Shown here: positions 1 through 6,853 of the stretch, piece after piece | Position numbering within the stretch: the stretch's first letter is position 1 | Layout: the number at the start of each line of letters is the position of its first letter | DNA from: Bacteroidota bacterium | GTDB taxonomy: Bacteria > Bacteroidota > Bacteroidia > B-17B0 > Aurantibacillaceae | DNA length: 64,000 bases | Assembly: GCA_016185125.1 (NCBI GenBank) | Contig: JACPOC010000034.1 | Location: 56,012-120,011 of the forward strand | Direction of reading: 5' to 3' | Translations under genes and position numbers: made by a program | Notes under the pieces: generated by a model | Databases searched by the model: none | Told to the model about the DNA's origin: nothing | The model's input: only the letters and a program-made list of their open reading frames with translations

Positions 1-51
1 TTGTAATGCTTTTTGTACGGAATTGAATAAAACTTTTTCAGCGCTGATCAT
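1..51 (-). CDS. 5' end of an unidentified gene leaving the window
   Basis: On the minus strand an ATG at 51 opens 17 codons (MISAEKVLFNSVQKALQ) without a stop before the window edge. A TACATTTG box, the Bacteroidota -7 consensus, lies only 4 bases upstream (63..56), so the transcript would be almost leaderless. It follows the heptosyltransferase gene in the same direction with a 41-base gap. Too little is visible to name a family, and the reading could still be chance. Confidence 0.35.
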   Translation of the reverse strand, partial: MISAEKVLFNSVQKALQ

Positions 52-92
52 AAAACAAATGTAGTGATTGTTAGCAGTTAGGGATATTATTT

Positions 93-1064
93 TTAAATTC
101 TGATTATCGAAATATCAATGTCGTTCATGCATTTAAAATGCCCTTTGGGACACTTGTTATAACCGAGTTTAGAACAAGGGCGGCATGAAAGTCCTTCAAC
201 TTCCAAAATTTGATTATCAGGATGCGGCTTGTAGGGACTCATTCCAAACTCCGGAACTGTGTTTCCCCAAACAGAAATAGTTCGCTTGTTAAACGCCGCG
301 GCCATGTGCATCAATCCTGTATCGGAAGTAATTACCAGGTTACATTGCTTGATGACGGAAGCACTCTGATTAAGCGTTAAGGCGCCGCATAAATTAATAA
401 TGTGCGGAAAATATTTTTTTAACTCTTCACTAATTCCTTTTTCCATAGAACCGCCTAATAATATAATCGGTGTGTTAATCAAACTGCAAAACTCTTTAAG
501 TTTATTTAAAGGAATTTGTTTGGTGAAATAAGAGCCACCCAACACAATTACCGAGTAGTTAGTAACCGCATTTTTTAAATACAAGGTCTTCACATCTACA
601 AAATCATTTATACTTACAAAATAATCCAGGCCTTTATTATCATCTATTACACCAAGAGCTGCAATGGTTTCCATATAACGCTGCACAATGTGCTTATCGG
701 GCAGGGCGCTTCGCAGTTTAAATCTTACCGCTAAAAACTTCTGCACGTTTATTTTATCAAAAGAAAAAGATTTTGTACGAAGATAGGTTTTTAACCGTGC
801 GCTTCTTATGTTCTTATGAAGGTCGATGATCAGATCGAATTTTTCTTCTTTTAATTCCTTATAAATTTCACGCACATCATTTTGAAAGGAATGCAGCTTA
901 TTCAAATACGGGTTACTGCTCAGGGTTTCTTTAAAAGCCGCTTTGGTAACGTAATGAATACACACTTCAGGAATCTGCATTTTTAAACAGCGAATAACAG
1001 GCGAAGTAAGAATAATATCTCCGATAGAACTAAACCTGACTATAAGTATTTTTTTAGGTTGCAT
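93..1064 (-). CDS. Glycosyltransferase family 9 (ADP-heptose:LPS heptosyltransferase-like)
   Basis: This 323-residue protein has the two-Rossmann GT-B layout of family GT9, which transfers heptose to the inner core of lipopolysaccharide at the cytoplasmic membrane face. The N-terminus reads KKILIVRFSSIGDIILTSP, the typical GT9 opening. The nucleotide-sugar binding signature SDTGLMHMAAAF lies at about residues 247-258. A Cys-rich tail (CRPC...KCP...KCM, residues about 294-313) is common in Bacteroidota members. Its ATG shares one base with the TAA of the upstream transporter gene (TAATG), so the two are probably translationally coupled. The sugar actually transferred cannot be told from sequence. 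Confidence 0.85.
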   Translation of the reverse strand: MQPKKILIVRFSSIGDIILTSPVIRCLKMQIPEVCIHYVTKAAFKETLSSNPYLNKLHSFQNDVREIYKELKEEKFDLIIDLHKNIRSARLKTYLRTKSFSFDKINVQKFLAVRFKLRSALPDKHIVQRYMETIAALGVIDDNKGLDYFVSINDFVDVKTLYLKNAVTNYSVIVLGGSYFTKQIPLNKLKEFCSLINTPIILLGGSMEKGISEELKKYFPHIINLCGALTLNQSASVIKQCNLVITSDTGLMHMAAAFNKRTISVWGNTVPEFGMSPYKPHPDNQILEVEGLSCRPCSKLGYNKCPKGHFKCMNDIDISIIRI

Positions 1065-1963
1065 TAAGTATTTGCTTTCAACAAATTCTTTTCAGTAATA
1101 TTTTTTAAATACGAATTTAAGAAAACCGCCAATAAGATGATGAGAACTCCCAAATAGAAAGTAGGCTTCACTTCCTTGTTCTCTTTAAAAAATAAAATAG
1201 CCCATATAATACCGTAAACCGTTTCTAAATTTACAGTTAAAACAATGGTATACGGACTGATGTGTTTTGCAAGATTAACCGCTGCCAGAAAAGGAAAAAC
1301 AGTGCATACTAAACTCAGAAGTAATAAGCCGATAATAGAAGGCTGATCTAACTGAAAAAACGCAGGTTGAAAGCTTCCGTTAAAAGCAAGAAAAATAGTT
1401 AAGCCAATTAAAGCTGCGCTGAGTTCGTAAAAGCTAATGGCTCCTGAAGAAACTCGTTTAACCATTAAACCATTGAGTACACCAAATAGCGAAGATGTAA
1501 GTGCGGCAAAAATACCCAATACAATGCCCAGCCAAAATTTTGTTTCGATAGAAAAAATCAGACCAATGGCACCGATAATTATAAGTCCTATAACAATTTC
1601 ATACATTCGTATTTTTCGTTTGTAAAGTATAGGCTCAATAATGGAGCTGAACAAAGTGCCGGTGCTGAATGCTACCATAGTAACACTGATGTTGGAAACC
1701 TTGATGGCACCGTAAAACCCAAGCCAGTGCACCAGAATAATTAAGCCAATGCCCCATAATTTAAGCAGGTCTTTTTTATTAACGGCCAAACTTTGTTTTG
1801 CAATTTTTAAATAAATAAACATGGCAAAAACCGTTATAAGAATTCGAAACCAAACCAACTGCCAGGTATCCGCGGTAATATATCTGCCTAATACCGGAGA
1901 AAAGCCCCAAATAAAAACAATTAAATGAAGCAGTAAATAATGTTTATTTATACCTTTATACAA
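1064..1963 (-). CDS. EamA/DMT-family transporter
   Basis: This is a membrane protein with about ten hydrophobic segments forming two EamA repeats, as in the drug/metabolite transporter superfamily (small-molecule exporters or importers). The reading frame stays open up to an ATG at 2059, but that start would overlap the divergent cysteine desulfurase gene by 71 bases and add a non-hydrophobic leader. The TTG at 1963 puts about seven residues before the first membrane helix (HYLLLHLIVFIWGF), so I chose it; TTG at 1999 is the other option. The substrate is unknown. The gene is coupled to the downstream GT9 gene through TAATG. Confidence 0.75.
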   Translation of the reverse strand: MYKGINKHYLLLHLIVFIWGFSPVLGRYITADTWQLVWFRILITVFAMFIYLKIAKQSLAVNKKDLLKLWGIGLIILVHWLGFYGAIKVSNISVTMVAFSTGTLFSSIIEPILYKRKIRMYEIVIGLIIIGAIGLIFSIETKFWLGIVLGIFAALTSSLFGVLNGLMVKRVSSGAISFYELSAALIGLTIFLAFNGSFQPAFFQLDQPSIIGLLLLSLVCTVFPFLAAVNLAKHISPYTIVLTVNLETVYGIIWAILFFKENKEVKPTFYLGVLIILLAVFLNSYLKNITEKNLLKANT

Positions 1964-1988
1964 GAACGCAAATTTAGCTGAATAGCCC

Positions 1989-3122
1989 GTGATAAACAAC
2001 TTAATATACTTTGATAATAATGCCACTACCAAAGTTAACGATGAAGTGCTCGCCGCCATGTTGCCTTACTTTACAGAAACCTATGGCAACGCAGCAAGCA
2101 AGCTTCACGCGCAGGGCTGGGCCGCACAGGCTGCGGTAGAAACTGCCGGCAAACAAGTAGCAACACTTATTAATTGCCAAGACTCTGAAATAATATTTAC
2201 TTCGGGCGCAACGGAAGCTGTTAACCTTGCAATTAAAGGAATTTTTGAAGCATACGAAACAAAAGGCAAACACATTATAACTTGTAAAACCGAACACAAA
2301 GCAGTATTAGATACTTGTGCCTATTTAGAAACAAAGGGAGCCGAGCTAACGTATCTGAATGTTAACCGCGAGGGTTTGATAGATTTGCATGAACTGGAAA
2401 ACGCAATAAGGCCGCAAACTATTTTGGTGAGTATTATGGCTGCCAATAACGAAACAGGTGTGATGCAACCTTTGGATCAGATATCGGAAATTTGCAATAA
2501 GCATAAAATTATTTTTTTTAGCGATGCCACCCAATACGTTGGAAAAGAACGTTGTGATGTACAGGAAAAAGGTATTCATTGCATGGCATTTAGCGCGCAT
2601 AAAATGTACGGGTCAAAAGGCATGGGCGCTTTGTATGTAAGAAGAAAAAATCCGCAAATTAATTTAACAGAGCAAATACACGGAGGAGGACATCAGAATC
2701 AGCGACGATCAGGCACGCTAAACGTTCCTTTGATTGTAGGATTTGGCAAAGCGGCAGAATTGTGTAGGGAAAATTATTGGAACAACAGCGCACATGTATC
2801 AAAACTAAAAAACTACTTTGAGCATCAATTGCTGGATATTGAAGGATTAAGAATAAACGGCACCACGCGCTCGCGTTTATATACAACCAGTAATATTACT
2901 TTTCCCCAAGAAATTAAAATAACATCGCTATTAAGTAAATATGCTTTTTCAAGCGGCTCGGCTTGCGGCAGCCATTTACCCGAACCCTCGCATGTATTAA
3001 AAGCAATGGGTTTACAGGAATTTGAAATTAAAAATTCTTTTCGCTTTTCATTTGGCGTGTATAATACTTTAGAGGAAGTTAAACTATTAACGGAAGACAT
3101 TTTAAAACTGGCGGAGGGGTGA
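1989..3122 (+). CDS. Cysteine desulfurase (IscS/NifS family)
   Basis: This is a PLP-dependent enzyme that removes sulfur from cysteine, passing a persulfide to Fe-S cluster or tRNA thiolation pathways. It is 377 residues, normal for the family. The start has the hallmark YFDNNATTK. The PLP lysine is K205 in FSAHKMYGSKGMGALY, and the catalytic cysteine is C326 in SSGSACGSHLPEPSHVL on the mobile loop. The start is a GTG at 1989, since no ATG precedes the conserved YFDNNAT motif at a sensible distance. It is a stand-alone gene here with no iscU or isc operon beside it, so it may be a general sulfur donor rather than a dedicated Isc enzyme. Confidence 0.9.
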   Translation: MINNLIYFDNNATTKVNDEVLAAMLPYFTETYGNAASKLHAQGWAAQAAVETAGKQVATLINCQDSEIIFTSGATEAVNLAIKGIFEAYETKGKHIITCKTEHKAVLDTCAYLETKGAELTYLNVNREGLIDLHELENAIRPQTILVSIMAANNETGVMQPLDQISEICNKHKIIFFSDATQYVGKERCDVQEKGIHCMAFSAHKMYGSKGMGALYVRRKNPQINLTEQIHGGGHQNQRRSGTLNVPLIVGFGKAAELCRENYWNNSAHVSKLKNYFEHQLLDIEGLRINGTTRSRLYTTSNITFPQEIKITSLLSKYAFSSGSACGSHLPEPSHVLKAMGLQEFEIKNSFRFSFGVYNTLEEVKLLTEDILKLAEG

Positions 3123-3131
3123 ATGGATTAT

Positions 3132-3189
3132 AGCGTATCGAGAAGCTTGTCAATCGAGTAGCGACATTAGGAGCGTATCGAGAAGCTTG
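3132..3189. repeat. Pair of 18-bp direct repeats
   Basis: AGCGTATCGAGAAGCTTG occurs at 3132-3149 and again at 3172-3189, 40 bases apart, with related text (ATCGAGTAGCGACATTAG) between. It sits between two convergent genes. The wording resembles short dispersed intergenic repeats of Bacteroidota; that link is from memory, not from a search. Confidence 0.6.
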
Positions 3190-3305
3190 GGGGAAACATA
3201 CAATGATTAAAGCCTTTGCAAGAAATCTATTTTGAAGAAAAGTGCAGTGCGACTTTTAAGCACTAAATAAATTCAGTGTAATTCAATAAGAAAATAAAAC
3301 TTTAT

Positions 3306-3926
3306 TTACGATTTTTTGCGTTGATTCAATTCATCACGAATTTTAGAGGCCATTTCGTATTGCTCATCATCCAAAGCGGTTTGAAGCATGTTCTTTAATT
3401 CCTCAGTGCTTTTTTCTTTATACACTTCCTGAGAAGAGGAGGTACTCTTCACTTCCTGAGCATGTTCTTTTGGAACGGGTTGCTCAGTTTCCCCCGTAAT
3501 TGCGGCTGCGGCATCATCATCCAATACAATACCTGCGCTTTTTAAAATAAATTCGTAAGTAAAAATAGGGCAATTGAACCTAACGGCTAAGGCAATGGCG
3601 TCGCTGGTACGTGCGTCAATCTCCACATCGCGGCTGCCATCGTTACAAAGAAGCTTGGCGTAAAAAATACCTTCCACCAAATTATAAATAAGAACTTCGC
3701 TTACCTTTACATCAAAAGTTTCGGCAAATGCTTTAAAAAGATCATGCGTTAAAGGCCTGCTTGGACTCATTTTTTCAAGTTCAATGGCTATAGCCTGAGC
3801 TTCGAAACCACCAATAATAATGGGTAATCTTCGGGTACCGGTACTTTCGCCCAAAACAAGGGCATAAGCACCGCTTTGCGTTTGGCTATAGGACAATCCA
3901 ACAATTTCTAACCTTACCTTCTTCAT
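3306..3926 (-). CDS. DUF151 (bifunctional nuclease domain) protein with C-terminal UVR motif
   Basis: This is a 206-residue cytoplasmic protein. Residues about 1-135 match the DUF151/BFN fold (KKVRLEIVGLSYSQTQSGAY, then LPIIIGGFEAQAIAIELEK and IDARTSDAIALAVRF). A linker rich in Glu, Ser and Thr follows. Residues about 172-206 look like a UVR helix-hairpin (EELKNMLQTALDDEQYEMAS), the motif by which UvrB and UvrC interact. The plant family member is a nuclease, but the bacterial role is not settled, so nuclease should not be taken as proven. A TAGATTTG -7-like box lies at 3942..3935, only 8 bases upstream of the ATG. Confidence 0.85.
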   Translation of the reverse strand: MKKVRLEIVGLSYSQTQSGAYALVLGESTGTRRLPIIIGGFEAQAIAIELEKMSPSRPLTHDLFKAFAETFDVKVSEVLIYNLVEGIFYAKLLCNDGSRDVEIDARTSDAIALAVRFNCPIFTYEFILKSAGIVLDDDAAAAITGETEQPVPKEHAQEVKSTSSSQEVYKEKSTEELKNMLQTALDDEQYEMASKIRDELNQRKKS

Positions 3927-3962
3927 TTAATAATCAAATCTAATTTAAGGAATAAATATCAT

Positions 3963-4943
3963 TTAATTTTGATTTGCCTTGAATTTTTTCACGGCCTCGG
4001 TAAGTTTAGGGATAATTGAGAAAGCATCGCCCACCACTCCGTAATCGGCAGATTTAAAAAAGGGTGCTTCCTTATCGTTATTAATTACCACAATTGTTTT
4101 ACTTCCATTAACACCGGCTAAATGTTGAATAGCACCCGAAATACCAATGGCAATGTATAAATTAGGACGAATAGCAACACCTGTTTGCCCCACATGTTCA
4201 TGATGCGGCCGCCAGTGCATATCGGCAACCGGGCGCGAACAAGCGGTAGTAGCACCAAGCGCTTTGGCCAATTCTTCAACCATGGCCCAATTTTCAGGAC
4301 CTTTCATTCCGCGGCCAGCGCTAACAACAGTTTCAGCTTCAGGAAGTGGAATCATCCCACCAACCTGGTTTGATTTGGTTTCTTTAATGGTAATTCGTGA
4401 TTTAACAGAAGAAAGATCAGGTGCGAACTCACTTACCGTTGCTTTATTTTCTCCAGATTTTACAGGAAAGCTGTTTGGTAATAATGAAATTACTTTTACA
4501 TCGCTATTAATAACATAAGTAGCAGTGGCTTTTCCTGAAAAAACGTTTTTCTTCACTTCAAGATGGTTGCCGTTTAAAACAGGATAATCAACCGCGCCGG
4601 CCACTAATCCCGCTTTTAGCTTTGCCGCTAAACGTGGGGCTACAGCTTTACCTACAATATCAAAAGCAAAAATAATAACTTTAGCACTTTCGGCTTTGGC
4701 AGCTTGTTCAAGAGCAGCGCTGATAAGCATGTTATCGTTATTTAAAACATCACTTTTTACGGATAATATTTTTGAGGCGCCTGCTTTTCCAATTTCTTCT
4801 AATTGAGAGGCATCGGCGTTGTTAACAAATGCAGTAACGGTAGATCCGCTAAGCTCAGCTATTTTAACAGCGTAATTGATTGTTTCTAAAGAAGATTTTT
4901 TTACGCGGCCTTTATTTATTTCGGTATAAACCAGTACTGACAT
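3963..4943 (-). CDS. etfA: Electron transfer flavoprotein, alpha subunit
   Basis: This 326-residue FAD-binding subunit of ETF takes electrons from acyl-CoA and other dehydrogenases and passes them to the quinone pool through ETF-quinone oxidoreductase. The N-terminal ETF fold covers about residues 1-190. The C-terminal FAD domain carries the family signature around VGQTGVAIRPNLYIAIGISG (about residues 251-270), followed by QHLAGVNGSKTIVVINND. Bacteroidota ETFs serve fatty acid and branched-chain oxidation. It lies 100 bases downstream of etfB in the same direction, and the heterodimer is surely co-expressed. The 100-base gap shows nothing but AT-rich DNA. Confidence 0.93.
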   Translation of the reverse strand: MSVLVYTEINKGRVKKSSLETINYAVKIAELSGSTVTAFVNNADASQLEEIGKAGASKILSVKSDVLNNDNMLISAALEQAAKAESAKVIIFAFDIVGKAVAPRLAAKLKAGLVAGAVDYPVLNGNHLEVKKNVFSGKATATYVINSDVKVISLLPNSFPVKSGENKATVSEFAPDLSSVKSRITIKETKSNQVGGMIPLPEAETVVSAGRGMKGPENWAMVEELAKALGATTACSRPVADMHWRPHHEHVGQTGVAIRPNLYIAIGISGAIQHLAGVNGSKTIVVINNDKEAPFFKSADYGVVGDAFSIIPKLTEAVKKFKANQN

Positions 4944-5043
4944 ATTTTTAATTTTAGATTTATAGAATTTTTTAATTTTAGAGTTATTTTCTTTTTGATT
5001 TAAGTCTCATTAATTTAATCTGTTTGCCAACAACTTCTAAAAT

Positions 5044-5787
5044 TTAAATAACCTTGGCTTCGGTATGCAATAAGCTTACCAGCTCATCCAGATTATCTTC
5101 TGTTATCATCTTGCAGGTTGTTCTTCCGGCGTTTAACGTGTAAGATTTAATAGAAGTTAAAGCGGTACTTCCGCTCGCGGGTATTACCTGTAAAGGCTTT
5201 GAACGTGCCGCCATAATTCCGCGCATGTTAGGAATACGTTGCTCTGCCATACCTTTGGCACAACTGATAACAACAGGCAATTCGCATTCAACAACCTGAG
5301 TGCCGCCATCAATTTCGTTTTCTACTGTAGCCTTATTTCCTGCAAGTTCTAATTTAGTAGCCAAGGAAATAAATGGAAGATCTAAAACTCCCGCTATCAT
5401 TGCCCCTACTGACGATCCGTTATAATTGATAGTTTCCTTACCAACTAAAATTAAATCGTATCCGTTAGTTCTTGCGTAATTACCAATCTGCTCGGCTACA
5501 AAAAAAGCATCCTGACTTTCGGCATCAATTCTTACCGCATCGTCAGCACCTAAAGCAAAACCCTTGCGAATAGTTGCTTCGCTATCGGCCAAACCCACGT
5601 GAATAAGCGTCACTTTTTCAGCAAGATTGGCTTCCTTTAATTCGAGGGCGCGCACCAAAGCATACCACTCATCATAAGGATTAATTACAAAGGTTACTCC
5701 CGCATTATTAAATTTGGTATCACCATCTGTAAACTGAATTTTGGTAGTAGTATCGGGTACATTACTTATTGCAACTAAGATTTTCAT
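5044..5787 (-). CDS. etfB: Electron transfer flavoprotein, beta subunit
   Basis: This is the 247-residue AMP-binding partner of the alpha subunit. Visible family marks are the start MKILVAISNVPDTTTKI, the NPYDEWYALVRALELKE stretch, the redox-partner loop DLPFISLATKLELAGNKATV, and the C-terminal ETF beta signature region VVISCAKGMAEQRIPNMRGI with ARSKPLQVI. It is first in a two-gene etfB-etfA operon. Its length is slightly under the usual 250-260 residues but it looks complete. Confidence 0.93.
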   Translation of the reverse strand: MKILVAISNVPDTTTKIQFTDGDTKFNNAGVTFVINPYDEWYALVRALELKEANLAEKVTLIHVGLADSEATIRKGFALGADDAVRIDAESQDAFFVAEQIGNYARTNGYDLILVGKETINYNGSSVGAMIAGVLDLPFISLATKLELAGNKATVENEIDGGTQVVECELPVVISCAKGMAEQRIPNMRGIMAARSKPLQVIPASGSTALTSIKSYTLNAGRTTCKMITEDNLDELVSLLHTEAKVI

Positions 5788-5805
5788 TTTCTAAAAATTT
5801 GACTG

Positions 5806-5813
5806 CAAAAATA
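5806..5813 (-). promoter_or_regulatory. Candidate -7 box for etfBA
   Basis: TATTTTTG on the minus strand (5813..5806) matches the Bacteroidota -7 consensus TAnnTTTG and sits 18 bases upstream of the etfB ATG. No good TTG -33 element is seen 17-23 bases further out, so the call is tentative. Confidence 0.35.
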
Positions 5814-5924
5814 GCAAAATAATTGGGTTAGAAAAGCGAATTTTCGATGAATTTGCTATTAATTTTCGCACTATTACCTTCTCTTTTAATTCGGAATAAA
5901 ACGAATATTTTCAATAAAAAGGCC

Positions 5925-6521
5925 TCACAACAACACTTCCACTTTTCGTTCTTCAATCATCCTTTTAAGGTTGATAAGCGCATAACGCATCCTGCCTAAA
6001 GCGGTGTTAATAGAAACATTGGTAAATTCGGCTATTTCCTTAAAACTCATATCGTAATAGGTTCGCAAAAGCACAACCTCCCGCTGATCGGCATCCAATT
6101 GATTGATTAAATTACGTATTTTATCTTTTAAAACATGTTTTTCTTCGGCAGAGCGGCTATGGTTTTCGATGAGCAAATTATTAAAAACGCAAACCTCATC
6201 CCCTTCGCTGTTGATATAAACCGGCATGGGCGGCATTTTTTTTAGAATTCTGAAATGATCGATGATAAGATTACGGGCAATGCGCATCACCCATTGCGGA
6301 AATTTCCCTTCTTCGTTATACTGCCCGCGTTTAAGAGTGTGAATTACCTTATAAAAAGTATCCTGAAAAATATCCTCGGCTAATGAACGATTTTTTACCA
6401 CTAAAATAATGGAGGAGAAAATTTTGGCTTTGTGACGGTGTAATAATACGGATAAACAATCTTCGTTGCCATTTACATAGAGTTGCACCAACTCTTTATC
6501 ATTTAATGATTGAATAGACAT
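5925..6521 (-). CDS. RNA polymerase sigma-70 family factor, ECF type
   Basis: This 198-residue sigma factor has only regions 2 and 4, as in the extracytoplasmic-function group. Region 2.2 shows AEDIFQDTFYKVIHTL, where core polymerase binds. Region 4 ends with the helix-turn-helix MSFKEIAEFTNVSINTALGRM that reads the -35 element. No anti-sigma factor gene is adjacent, so it may be a housekeeping-like ECF factor of the kind found widely in Bacteroidota, or be controlled by a distant partner. It has its own consensus promoter (6601-6631) and a leader of about 75 bases. Confidence 0.9.
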   Translation of the reverse strand: MSIQSLNDKELVQLYVNGNEDCLSVLLHRHKAKIFSSIILVVKNRSLAEDIFQDTFYKVIHTLKRGQYNEEGKFPQWVMRIARNLIIDHFRILKKMPPMPVYINSEGDEVCVFNNLLIENHSRSAEEKHVLKDKIRNLINQLDADQREVVLLRTYYDMSFKEIAEFTNVSINTALGRMRYALINLKRMIEERKVEVLL

Positions 6522-6600
6522 GTTTTTTACTTGCTGAATTAATTTTTAAACGCTAAGTAAATGTCTATTCTATGGCTTAAGATTTTAAATGATTAGAGTG

Positions 6601-6631
6601 CAAATGTAAGACATATTGCTTGTTTACCAAA
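6601..6631 (-). promoter_or_regulatory. Consensus Bacteroidota promoter of the sigma factor gene
   Basis: Read on the minus strand, TTTG (6631..6628), 19 bases, then TACATTTG (6608..6601). This is an exact match to the Bacteroidota form TTTG-N19-TAnnTTTG. The predicted start is near 6595, giving a 5' leader of about 75 bases before the ATG at 6521. Confidence 0.6.
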
Positions 6632-6717
6632 ATTTAACGATTATTTTAACAACAGTAATGAGTGAATGATGCTTTTTATTGAGTGAAGACCCCTTTAAGC
6701 TTAGGGAAAGAAAAAAA

Positions 6718-6812
6718 GGGCAAGCTACTTCCATCGCACCGCTCAACCATCTACCCTTGCTCCGTTCCCAGCCTGGGGGATTCAACAGGAGCTGGTCGTG
6801 AAAGACTTGCCC
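6718..6812 (-). ncRNA. ffs: Signal recognition particle RNA (4.5S-type, small bacterial SRP RNA)
   Basis: The minus strand holds a 95-base hairpin RNA. Its ends pair (GGGCAAG at the 5' end with CTTGCCC at the 3' end), and the apical domain carries the conserved SRP core CAGGCTGGGAACGGAGCA, with the GGAA tetraloop and the asymmetric internal loop that binds the Ffh M domain. The RNA assembles with Ffh to bring ribosomes making membrane proteins to FtsY. A T-rich run follows the 3' end (6717 down to about 6706), fitting termination. The 5' end matches the start predicted from the promoter at 6817-6846. Confidence 0.9.
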
Positions 6813-6816
6813 GCTG

Positions 6817-6846
6817 CAAAATTAATAAATTAATCACAAACAGCAA
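6817..6846 (-). promoter_or_regulatory. Promoter of the SRP RNA gene
   Basis: On the minus strand, TTG (6846..6844), 19 bases, then TAATTTTG (6824..6817). The -7 box ends five bases before the mature 5' end of the SRP RNA at 6812, just where transcription should begin. The -33 part lies 8 bases beyond the stop codon end of the upstream phosphatase gene. Confidence 0.6.
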
Positions 6847-6853
6847 GCTTAAT

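Noticed and set aside
1989..2059. Long form of the EamA transporter starting at 2059
   Set aside because: It would overlap the cysteine desulfurase gene head to head by 71 bases and add a non-membrane leader; a TTG at 1963 is a better start.
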